Assembly (NCBI RefSeq): GCF_013389595.1
Contig: NZ_CP058306.1
Span: 1,984,001-2,048,000 of the forward strand
Source of the DNA: Flavobacterium sp. I3-2
GTDB lineage: Bacteria > Bacteroidota > Bacteroidia > Flavobacteriales > Flavobacteriaceae
Length of the DNA stretch: 64,000 nt
Reading direction: 5' to 3'
Shown here piece by piece: positions 1-6,755 of the stretch. The notes under the pieces were generated by a model. That model made no database searches and was not told the origin of the DNA. It saw only the letters and a program-made list of their open reading frames with translations. Within the stretch, counting starts at the first letter, position 1. Every line of letters starts with the position of its first letter. The position numbers were made by a program, and so were the translations under genes.

Positions 1-193
1 AAATAACATTCCAATTATTAATTTCTGTTTTAGTCTCAGATAATTGATTCAAAATATTTTCAAGATGTTGTAAATTGTGATAATATCTGTTTTTGTAAGC
101 ATAATGTTTTTTGATTTCGTCCCAAAAAATCAATTGCAGATTTTCATTTGCAGTATAATTTGATAACAGTTTTAAAAATGTTTTTTGTAACAT
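1..193 (-). CDS. HD-superfamily phosphohydrolase-like protein, N-terminal fragment
   Basis: The reverse strand reads open from an ATG at 193-191 through the left edge of the window, giving 64 residues that begin MLQKTFLKLLSNY and contain the segment YAYKNRYYHNLQHLENIL. The YHNLQHL motif is typical of the N-terminus of small predicted metal-dependent HD phosphohydrolases of Bacteroidota, where this histidine is part of the metal site. The catalytic HD motif itself would lie outside the window. Assignment is by recalled family resemblance; the substrate is unknown. Confidence 0.7.
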   Translation of the reverse strand, partial: MLQKTFLKLLSNYTANENLQLIFWDEIKKHYAYKNRYYHNLQHLENILNQLSETKTEINNWNVI

Positions 194-222
194 ATTTTAA
201 TTTTTGATAAAATAAATATAAC

Positions 223-252
223 AAAAAATCCCTTCTTGATTGAAAGGATTTT
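223..252 (-). terminator. Rho-independent terminator of the M56 peptidase gene
   Basis: Arms at 225-235 and 242-252 form a hairpin. On the reverse strand it is followed by a run of six T. It lies 20 bp past the stop codon of the M56 peptidase gene and ends the repressor-sensor operon. Confidence 0.7.
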
Positions 253-271
253 GAGTTTTAATAGTTATTTT

Positions 272-2143
272 TTATAGAATGCTTTGTGTAGAATTATGTT
301 GTAATTCAACTGTTTTTTTTGCGTCAGCTAAAGCTTTTTGTCTTTCTCTTTCAGCTTTTTTTGATTCAATTAAAGCTTTTTTTGACTCAGCTAATGCTTT
401 TTTCGTTTCAATTTCAGCTCTTTTTGACTCAGCTAATGCTTTTTTCGATTCAATTTCAGCTCTTTTTGATTCAGCTAATGCTTTTTTTGATTCAATTTCA
501 GCTTTTTTTCTTTCGTTTAAAGCTTTTCGTTTTTCTTCCAATTCCTTTTTTTCATATTCTTTTGTTTGGATAATTAAAACGCCATTTTTTCCTTTTTCGC
601 CATATTTTTTGATAGACTCATCATCTTTAAGTACCGTAATGTTTTTGATTTCATTTGGTGAAATTTTTCCTAAATCAGATGAATCAACTTCTTTGTCATC
701 TATAATATATAATGGTTTATTTTTACTCGATAATTTATTGTCTTTCTTGTTTGATTTTCTTGTTTCAATTATGATGATATCATTTTCTCTTTCTGCCTTA
801 AATGGAATATTTTTATTGTAAAATGATTGCAATTCTTCAAAGCTAGATTCTTTTCCATCAATTAAAATTTTTTCATAACTCGTAATTTCAGGTACATGAT
901 TTGATTGATTTATTAAATCTTTTACATCAACTGCATTTCCATCTATGTGAACTTTAGCTTCTACAGATTGATCAATACCAAAACTAAAAATTCTGTCTTC
1001 TACTTCTCCTGTAGTTATAAAATTTATTAGAGTTCCTTTTTCTGAATTAGTAAAATCTACAGCTACAGATTTAATTTTTGAATGGTCAAATTCTTGTAAA
1101 TCTTTCTGTGATAATTCTTTACCATCAATTGTTGTTTTATAATTCTCGATTATTTCATTATAAACCTTTTTATCTTCTTGAATTGGTTTAATATCTTTTT
1201 GAAGTAATTCTAAGATTATTTGATTTTCTGTTATAAAGTCATTTTTTTGTGTTTCTTGTTTCACTTGTGCGATGGTTTCGATTTGAAACAATCCAAAGAA
1301 TGCTAATAAAACAGGTGCAGTCAATGCAATTTTTAATTTTTTCATAGGATTTGATTTTTTTGAGTTTAACATTAAAATACGTTTTTTTAAATCAGATGAA
1401 TTAAACGCATTCGTTAATAAATCGGTTTCGATATTTTGATTAAAATTCAACAAGGTTTTTTGATACTTATATGAATTTTCTTGTTTGATGATTTCTTCGT
1501 CAACTAAAAATTCTAAGTTTAAATTGATGTCTTTTCTGATTAATTTTATAATGGGATTAAACCAAAATAAATCATTCACTAAACCAATGTAAACCAAATC
1601 AAAGCTGTGTTTTTGTTTGATATGAATATTTTCGTGCGCAATTAAAACAGAAATATTTTCATTGTTAAACAATTGCTTAGGTAAAACCATCCATTTATAA
1701 AAAGAATAAACTTGTTGATTGTCATCTGTAATTTTAATGTTTTTTTCTGTCGGATGATTTTCAAAACTTTTAATTGAACGTACCAATTGATTGATTTTAA
1801 AAATTCGAATTCCGATTTTTATTATCGAAATCATTCCAACAATTGCAAGGCTAATCAAAAGCCAATTTATATTGTCATACCAATTTGTTTCTATTATTTC
1901 TGTAGAATTTAAAACGAAATTTGAAATATCTTCAACCGTTTTTAAATTCGAAGCTGGAATTATTATTTCTTCAATCTTTGTGAAATAAATCAACGGAAAA
2001 ACGAATGACAATACAATCGAACCTAAAAAATAAAACCGATTGTACTTATAAAAGGTTTCTTTCTGAAGTAGTAGTTTGTAAAAAATCCAGAAGAAAAGCA
2101 ACAAACCGTTTACTTTAAGCAGATAAATGAGTAGGTTTTCCAT
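272..2143 (-). CDS. M56-family (BlaR1/MecR1-like) membrane peptidase sensor with plug-like and repeat tail
   Basis: A 623-residue membrane protein. Hydrophobic helices lie near residues 1-20, 38-54, 93-115 and 272-292. The zinc peptidase motif HENIH is at 170-174, as in BlaR1/MecR1 sensors, which sense an envelope signal and cleave or trigger cleavage of their partner repressor. It follows the BlaI-type repressor gene by 4 bp, so the two form an operon. The part after the last helix is not a penicillin-binding domain, so beta-lactam sensing should not be assumed. It holds a stretch resembling the SusC/TonB-receptor plug (PLYIIDDKEV, then NITVLKDDESIKKYGEKGKN) and, at residues 546-611, about 4.7 tandem copies of a charged 14-residue unit (KRAEIESKKALAES type), predicted helical or coiled coil. 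The signal sensed is unknown. Confidence 0.9.
   Translation of the reverse strand: MENLLIYLLKVNGLLLFFWIFYKLLLQKETFYKYNRFYFLGSIVLSFVFPLIYFTKIEEIIIPASNLKTVEDISNFVLNSTEIIETNWYDNINWLLISLAIVGMISIIKIGIRIFKINQLVRSIKSFENHPTEKNIKITDDNQQVYSFYKWMVLPKQLFNNENISVLIAHENIHIKQKHSFDLVYIGLVNDLFWFNPIIKLIRKDINLNLEFLVDEEIIKQENSYKYQKTLLNFNQNIETDLLTNAFNSSDLKKRILMLNSKKSNPMKKLKIALTAPVLLAFFGLFQIETIAQVKQETQKNDFITENQIILELLQKDIKPIQEDKKVYNEIIENYKTTIDGKELSQKDLQEFDHSKIKSVAVDFTNSEKGTLINFITTGEVEDRIFSFGIDQSVEAKVHIDGNAVDVKDLINQSNHVPEITSYEKILIDGKESSFEELQSFYNKNIPFKAERENDIIIIETRKSNKKDNKLSSKNKPLYIIDDKEVDSSDLGKISPNEIKNITVLKDDESIKKYGEKGKNGVLIIQTKEYEKKELEEKRKALNERKKAEIESKKALAESKRAEIESKKALAESKRAEIETKKALAESKKALIESKKAERERQKALADAKKTVELQHNSTQSIL
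311..508 (-). repeat. 42-bp in-frame tandem repeats coding the 14-residue tail units
   Basis: Near-identical 42-bp units (about 4.7 copies) encode the helical C-terminal tail of the M56 peptidase. The period is a multiple of three, so a change in copy number would keep the reading frame. The antisense frames are open here only because of the repeat's composition. Confidence 0.85.
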
Positions 2144-2147
2144 AAGC

Positions 2148-2510
2148 TTATTTTTTATGTTTTTCGATTATGTCTAAAAGTTCCTGAATTTCTTGCTCAC
2201 TTAATTTGTCGTCTTTTACAAAATAATTAACCAAGTTAGAAACCGAATTGCCAAAATATTTTTTCATCGAATCTTTAACAAAAACATTTCGATAAGATTC
2301 TAAACTTATTTTCGGAAAATATTGATGCGATTTTCCGTAGGTTTTATGGTCAACAAAACCTTTTTCTTCTAACAATCTAACAATTGTAGAAAGCGTGTTG
2401 TAATGCGGTTTTGGTTCGGGCATTTTTTCGAGAATATCATTTACAAATGCTTTTTCTAATTGCCATAAAACTTGCATTATTTCTTCTTCTTTATTGGTAA
2501 GTTTCTCCAT
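2148..2510 (-). CDS. BlaI/MecI/CopY-family winged-helix repressor
   Basis: A 120-residue protein with the family's usual length and layout. The N-terminal winged helix starts MEKLTNKEEEIMQVLWQLEK and includes the recognition region HYNTLSTIVRLLEEKGFV; a C-terminal dimerisation helix carries the site region cut in this family. Repressors of this kind sit as dimers on palindromes over their own promoter and leave after proteolysis triggered by the M56 partner, encoded 4 bp downstream. Two matching palindromes lie directly upstream at 2549-2584. The regulon beyond its own operon cannot be seen here. Confidence 0.93.
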   Translation of the reverse strand: MEKLTNKEEEIMQVLWQLEKAFVNDILEKMPEPKPHYNTLSTIVRLLEEKGFVDHKTYGKSHQYFPKISLESYRNVFVKDSMKKYFGNSVSNLVNYFVKDDKLSEQEIQELLDIIEKHKK

Positions 2511-2540
2511 GATTTTTGTAACTATCTGATTTTGTTATTA

Positions 2541-2584
2541 CAAATATAAACTAATTTTTTAGTTACACAACTATTTTTTTAGTT
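2541..2584 (-). promoter_or_regulatory. Promoter of the BlaI-M56 operon with two palindromic operators
   Basis: On the reverse strand there is a -33 TTG (2568-2570), a 19-bp spacer and the -7 box TATATTTG (2541-2548), a full match to the flavobacterial promoter. Two copies of the palindrome AACTA-N6-TAGTT lie at 2549-2564 and 2569-2584, exactly 20 bp apart. One fills the spacer and one overlaps the -33 element. This is the expected layout for dimer binding by the repressor encoded 31 bp downstream. Assignment of the binding protein is inference. Confidence 0.8.
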
Positions 2585-2614
2585 ATTAAGTAAAATTTTA
2601 TTCTTTGAGAAAAA

Positions 2615-2643
2615 AAATCCTTCAATTAATTCTTGAAGGATTT
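2615..2643 (-). terminator. Terminator after the 156-residue exported protein
   Basis: The inverted repeat AAATCCTTCAA / TTGAAGGATTT has a 7-base loop and is followed on the reverse strand by a T run (A run at 2611-2617). It lies 4 bp past the stop of the gene at 2648-3118 and separates it from the BlaI promoter. Confidence 0.85.
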
Positions 2644-2647
2644 GATT

Positions 2648-3118
2648 TTATTGAGAAAAAAGCACGCGTTCTACATTTCCATTTTCTTTTTTATTGCGGT
2701 CTTTTTTTATAATTATTTTTGCTTTTCGTTCTTCTTCACTTATTTCGGGGTTTCCGTTTTTATAAAATTCAATATCTATTTTATTCAAAGCAATTGTTCC
2801 ATTCTGAAAATGTTCAACGAAAGTTTCATCACCATTTTTAATTTCAAAATAAACTTCGTGAATTTTATTGTTCTTTATTATTTCACGTAATTTTAAATCG
2901 ATACCAAATTGAGCAGCAGTTTTTTCAACATCTCTTAATTCTTTATCTGTGCTCAAAGCGTATATCGTAAAGTTCGATGTGTTGATAAAGAAATCAACAA
3001 TTACTTCCTGTTTCGGTTTGGAATCTTTATAGGATTTTAATTCTTTAATCGTTTTTTTCTGTGCAAACGAACTTGAACAAATCAAAACACCAAAGACAAT
3101 AAACACATATTTTTTCAT
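2648..3118 (-). CDS. Exported protein of unknown function, 156 aa
   Basis: Not recognised. It starts MKKYVFIVFGVLICSSSFAQ, a typical type I signal peptide with the flavobacterial SFAQ|K cleavage pattern, so the mature protein of about 137 residues is probably periplasmic. The mature part is rich in Lys, Glu and Ile, ends KKDRNKKENGNVERVLFSQ and has no catalytic motif I can name. It lies 57 bp downstream of pstB on the same strand with no terminator between, so it may be read through from the phosphate operon. That is not evidence of a role in phosphate uptake. Confidence 0.75.
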   Translation of the reverse strand: MKKYVFIVFGVLICSSSFAQKKTIKELKSYKDSKPKQEVIVDFFINTSNFTIYALSTDKELRDVEKTAAQFGIDLKLREIIKNNKIHEVYFEIKNGDETFVEHFQNGTIALNKIDIEFYKNGNPEISEEERKAKIIIKKDRNKKENGNVERVLFSQ

Positions 3119-3175
3119 AACATTTTTTATTTTTTAAACGTGAATTAAAAAAATATATTGTTCAAAATGAAATGT

Positions 3176-3922
3176 TTATCCGAAATATCCGTTGATGTAA
3201 TTGGTTGTAATCTCATTTTTAGGATTGTTGAAAATTTGTTCCGTCGGACCTTCTTCCATAACTTCACCTAAATACATAAAAATAGTTTTATCAGCTACAC
3301 GTTGCGCTTGTTGCATGTTGTGCGTTACAATAGCAATGGTATATTTCTTTTTAAGATGTTTGATTAATTCTTCGATTTTCAGCGTACTAACTGGGTCAAG
3401 TGCAGAACATGGTTCATCCATTAAAATCACTTCTGGACGTAACGCAACGGCACGAGCAATACATAAACGTTGTTGTTGCCCTCCTGATAATCGCGTAGCC
3501 GGCATTTTTAAATCATTCTTAACTTCGTCCCATAAATAAGCTTCTTGTAGCGCTTTTTCAACAACATCTTTTCCGTGTGGTAAATTATTAATTTTTAAAC
3601 CGTAAGTGATGTTTTCTTGAATGCTTTTTGGAAACGGATTGGCTTTTTGAAAAACCATTCCTATACGTTTTCTAATTTCGGTAACCGGAATGTTTTTAGA
3701 ATAAATATTTATATCATCTAATAAAAATGTTCCGTTAATATTAGCATCTGGTGATAAATCGTGCATACGATTAAAGCTTCGTAAAAGTGTACTTTTTCCA
3801 CATCCAGATGGACCAATTAAAGCAGTAATTTCGTTTTCGTTAAAAGAAACACTTACATTTTTTAGAACTTGTTTGGTGCCGAAGCTTATATTTAAATTTT
3901 GTACTGATAGTTTAGTTTTCAT
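3176..3922 (-). CDS. pstB: Phosphate ABC transporter ATP-binding protein PstB
   Basis: A 248-residue ABC ATPase that powers high-affinity phosphate import with PstS, PstC and PstA. Walker A is GPSGCGKS (37-44), the Q-loop lies in VFQKANPFP, the signature is LSGGQQQR and Walker B is VILMDEP. The sequence KSIQENITYGLKINNL and the length (family about 250) fit PstB specifically. Its start overlaps the end of pstA by 11 bp. It is the last recognisable pst gene; no phoU follows in this window. Confidence 0.97.
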   Translation of the reverse strand: MKTKLSVQNLNISFGTKQVLKNVSVSFNENEITALIGPSGCGKSTLLRSFNRMHDLSPDANINGTFLLDDINIYSKNIPVTEIRKRIGMVFQKANPFPKSIQENITYGLKINNLPHGKDVVEKALQEAYLWDEVKNDLKMPATRLSGGQQQRLCIARAVALRPEVILMDEPCSALDPVSTLKIEELIKHLKKKYTIAIVTHNMQQAQRVADKTIFMYLGEVMEEGPTEQIFNNPKNEITTNYINGYFG

Positions 3923-4769
3923 CTTTTCTGAATTTATAACGAATATAAAATGCGGTAAGGTTTAATAAGAACACAACAACGACTAAAACTAATGCCGTAC
4001 CATAGGCAATTGGTCTTACTTGGTCGATAGATTGATGTTGTGTAGATAACATATATAAATGGTAAGGTAAAGCCATGAATTCTTGGTTTACATAACCAGA
4101 CGAACCGTTGATATAGAAAGCAGCTCCGGTAAATAAAATGGGAGCAGTTTCTCCTGCAGCTCTAGATAATGTTAAAACAATTCCAGTTAAAATCCCAGAC
4201 ATTGCAGATGGAATTACTACATCTTTAATGGTTTCGAATTTTGTTGCTCCAACTGCTAATGCTGCTTCTCTTGTACTATTTGGAATTCGTTTTAGAGCTT
4301 CTTCTGTTGTTGTGATGATGTACGGAAGTGATAATAATCCTAAAGTTAATCCAGCTGCAACTAATGATGTTCCAAAATTTAAAGCTTGTACAAAAAGCGC
4401 TAATCCGAATAAACCGTAAATGATTGAAGGAACTCCAGATAAGTTACGAATGGCTGCACGGATGGTTCTTGTGACCCAAGTATTTTCAGCATATTCGTTT
4501 AAGTAAATCGCACAACAAATTCCGAAAGGAACTGCAAAAGCAGATGTGATTAAAGTAAGTAATACGGTTCCGATTATCGGAGTTAAAATTCCTCCGGAAG
4601 TCATTCCTTCTTTAGGTACCATGGTCGTGAATTCCCATGATAAAACGCTAAATCCTTTAGAAAAAATTTCCCAAATAATGACTACAATAAAAAAGCAAAC
4701 TATTGCAGTACTTAGTAAAAGGGAACCCCATTCAATAACGCTTGATAATTTATTTGTTTTAAACTGCAT
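3912..4769 (-). CDS. pstA: Phosphate ABC transporter permease PstA
   Basis: About 285 residues with six predicted membrane helices and the BPD_transp_1 coupling loop (EEALKRIPNSTREAALAVGATKFETIKDVVIPSA). It forms the membrane channel with PstC. An upstream in-frame ATG at 4817 would overlap pstC by 59 bp. I chose the internal ATG at 4769 (MQFKTNKLSSV) because it leaves an 11-bp overlap with pstC, the same overlap as between pstA and pstB, and matches the family's usual length. Confidence 0.95.
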   Translation of the reverse strand: MQFKTNKLSSVIEWGSLLLSTAIVCFFIVVIIWEIFSKGFSVLSWEFTTMVPKEGMTSGGILTPIIGTVLLTLITSAFAVPFGICCAIYLNEYAENTWVTRTIRAAIRNLSGVPSIIYGLFGLALFVQALNFGTSLVAAGLTLGLLSLPYIITTTEEALKRIPNSTREAALAVGATKFETIKDVVIPSAMSGILTGIVLTLSRAAGETAPILFTGAAFYINGSSGYVNQEFMALPYHLYMLSTQHQSIDQVRPIAYGTALVLVVVVFLLNLTAFYIRYKFRKDEN

Positions 4770-5649
4770 GATATTTTCTGAATCGGTTAATAAAAAATTC
4801 TCCAACAATATTTGCAAATAAAGTCATGAAGAAAAGTACAGTTGCTATGGCATAAAGCGCATAATAGTGTGTGGTTTGGTATGGAACTTCACCCATTTCA
4901 ATAGCAATCGTCGCTGTCATGGTTTTAACTGAATCGAACATTCCGGTTGGCATTAAAGCTGCATTTCCGGTTGCCATCAAGACAGTCATTGTTTCTCCGA
5001 TAGCACGTCCAACTCCCAACATAATTGCTGTGATGATACCAGGAGCCGCCGCCGGAATAATTACTTTACGTAAAGTTTGCCAACGTGTTGCACCAACTCC
5101 GTAACTTGCTTCTTTGTATGCGTTTGGGACTGCATGAATCGCATCTTCAGCCACAGTGATTATCGTTGGTAACGCCATTACTGCTAATAAAATAGCTCCG
5201 TTTAAAGCATTTAATCCATTTGGTAAATCCGCTAAATCTGCAATTCCAGGACTTAAAACCACAATTCCTAAGAATCCAATAACAACAGATGGAATCGCTG
5301 CTAACATTTCAATTGTCGGTTTTAAAATATTTTTGACTCTTGGTTTGGCATAAATGGCAATGTATGATGCGGTTCCAACTCCAATTGGAATGGCAATTAT
5401 CATCGCTCCAAAAGTTACTAATGTGGTACTTAAAATTAATGGAAGCATTCCGTATTTTGGAGTTTTGGCAGTTGGTGCCCATTCCATTCCGGTGATAAAA
5501 TCTAATGGTTTTACATCTAAGAAGAAAGAAATTGAATTGTAGACTAACATGGCAAATATTCCGCCAAGTAAAGCTAAAACTAAATATCCGGTAGCTTTAA
5601 AAACTACTTTGAATATAATATCTAAGGTAATTCGAGATTTATAATTCAT
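4759..5649 (-). CDS. pstC: Phosphate ABC transporter permease PstC
   Basis: A 296-residue polytopic permease. PstC hallmarks are seen: GMLPLILSTTLVTFGAMIIA, IEMLAAIPSVVIGFLG, the coupling loop EDAIHAVPNAYKEASYGVG and GRAIGETMTVLMATGNAA. With PstA it makes the phosphate channel in the inner membrane. The ATG overlaps the pstS stop by one base, so translation is probably coupled. All four pst genes are collinear and tightly packed. Confidence 0.96.
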   Translation of the reverse strand: MNYKSRITLDIIFKVVFKATGYLVLALLGGIFAMLVYNSISFFLDVKPLDFITGMEWAPTAKTPKYGMLPLILSTTLVTFGAMIIAIPIGVGTASYIAIYAKPRVKNILKPTIEMLAAIPSVVIGFLGIVVLSPGIADLADLPNGLNALNGAILLAVMALPTIITVAEDAIHAVPNAYKEASYGVGATRWQTLRKVIIPAAAPGIITAIMLGVGRAIGETMTVLMATGNAALMPTGMFDSVKTMTATIAIEMGEVPYQTTHYYALYAIATVLFFMTLFANIVGEFFINRFRKYHAV

Positions 5650-6494
5650 TATTTTTCAATTATATAATAACCGTGTTCTTCTATCATTTTCTTTCCTAAT
5701 TCACTTTCTTCAAAATCGATAAAAGGTTTTACTTTATGCCAAGAATCTGCTAAAACAAATTGATACAAAGGACGTTGAAAGAAATACAAACTTTTATTAA
5801 TGGTTTCGTTATCAATTGGTGAATAAGCAATAGAATCAGGTTTTTCTTTGATGTTTACGATTCTGATTTTTGTATTTGCATTTGGGTCGTGAGCAACATA
5901 ACCAGCACCAACATATCCAATTCCAGATTTGTCGGCTTTTACACCTTCAATAATTTGGGCATTTCCGGTCATTTCTTTAGCAGCAGGTGAAAATTCAATC
6001 TTTAATTTTTTCTTTACAAAAGAATGTGTTCCTGAACTCGATTGACGGCCGTAAATATTTATAGGTAAATCAATATCAATCACTTGGTTCCAATTGGTGA
6101 TTTCGCCACTTAAAATTTTACCTAATGTTTCTAAATCAATTTCATCAAGTGGTAAATCTTTATGAACAACAAAGGCGGTGGCATCTTCAGCAAAAATTAC
6201 TGTTTTAAGTTCAATGTTTTTATCTTTGAATTGTTGGATTTCATCGTCAGAAAGTGGTCGTGAAGAATTTGCAATATCGGCTTGACCGTTTAAAAGCGAA
6301 GTTATCCCTAAACCAGAACCACCACCAGAAATCGAAATACTAAAATCGTCATCAAGTTCTGTAAATTTTTCGGCAAGATTAATAGCTAAATTAACTTCGG
6401 TATCCGAACCTTTCATCTTAATGGCGTTGTCTTTTCGACTGCACGAAGTTAACATCGCGCCAAGCATTAAAATGAAGCAAAAAGAATTTTTCAT
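5649..6494 (-). CDS. pstS: Phosphate-binding lipoprotein PstS
   Basis: 281 residues. The signal peptide ends in a lipobox (MLTSC|S), so the protein is a lipoprotein facing the periplasm. It has PstS phosphate-binding features: MKGSDTEVNLAINLAEKF, ISGGGSGLGITSLLNG, ANSSRPLSDDE and GRQSSSGTHSFVKKKL. It captures phosphate and delivers it to PstCA. First gene of the operon, with a 261-bp upstream gap that holds a phased repeat array (6530-6595), the likely site of phosphate-starvation control. Confidence 0.96.
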   Translation of the reverse strand: MKNSFCFILMLGAMLTSCSRKDNAIKMKGSDTEVNLAINLAEKFTELDDDFSISISGGGSGLGITSLLNGQADIANSSRPLSDDEIQQFKDKNIELKTVIFAEDATAFVVHKDLPLDEIDLETLGKILSGEITNWNQVIDIDLPINIYGRQSSSGTHSFVKKKLKIEFSPAAKEMTGNAQIIEGVKADKSGIGYVGAGYVAHDPNANTKIRIVNIKEKPDSIAYSPIDNETINKSLYFFQRPLYQFVLADSWHKVKPFIDFEESELGKKMIEEHGYYIIEK

Positions 6495-6529
6495 ATCTTG
6501 TTATTTATTTCGGCAAAACTCTAATTTTG

Positions 6530-6595
6530 TTGTTACTTTAAAGTTAGCAGAATGTAAATTGTACTTAAAGCTTATGTAAATTTAATGTTACGTAT
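6530..6595 (-). promoter_or_regulatory. PHO-box-like array of 11-bp-phased repeats upstream of pstS
   Basis: Six consecutive 11-bp steps each begin with a related 7-mer on the plus strand: TTGTTAC, AAGTTAG, ATGTAAA, ACTTAAA, ATGTAAA, ATGTTAC. Read in the direction of pst (reverse strand) the clearest units are TTTACAT and GTAACAT, sharing the T...CAT pattern of the proteobacterial PHO box CTGTCAT, whose units are also 11 bp apart. No good -33/-7 pair is seen near the start of pstS, as expected for an activator-dependent promoter. The regulator is inferred to be PhoB-like. Confidence 0.5.
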
Positions 6596-6716
6596 TTTGT
6601 AAATGCTTTAATTTGTGAGATTTCCGAAAGTTTTTTAGTCAAAACTTATCTAAAATAAATGTTAACTTATTGTTATTCAGTGTTAATTGTTTTTTGATGA
6701 AATCCATTTTTCAAAT

Positions 6717-6749
6717 AAAAAAACTGCTTTAAATATGATAAAGCAGTTT
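6717..6749 (-). terminator. Terminator at the end of the chaperone-usher-like operon
   Basis: The 11-bp inverted repeat AAACTGCTTTA / TAAAGCAGTTT (6721-6731 and 6739-6749) is followed on the reverse strand by seven T. It sits just past the stop of the usher-like gene and closes the operon. Confidence 0.85.
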
Positions 6750-6755
6750 ATGATT

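Noticed and set aside
279..821. 180-codon plus-strand open frame opposite the M56 peptidase tail
   Set aside because: It is antisense to a well-supported gene and is open only because of the 42-bp repeat's composition; it encodes a repetitive Phe/Ser-rich sequence with no homologue I know.
272..2510. BlaR1/BlaI pair as a beta-lactam resistance locus
   Set aside because: No beta-lactamase or PBP2a-like gene is adjacent and the sensor lacks the penicillin-binding domain, so resistance cannot be claimed.
3176..6494. A phoU gene expected at the end of the pst operon
   Set aside because: The frame after pstB (2648-3118) encodes an exported protein with no PhoU features; none is seen elsewhere in the window.
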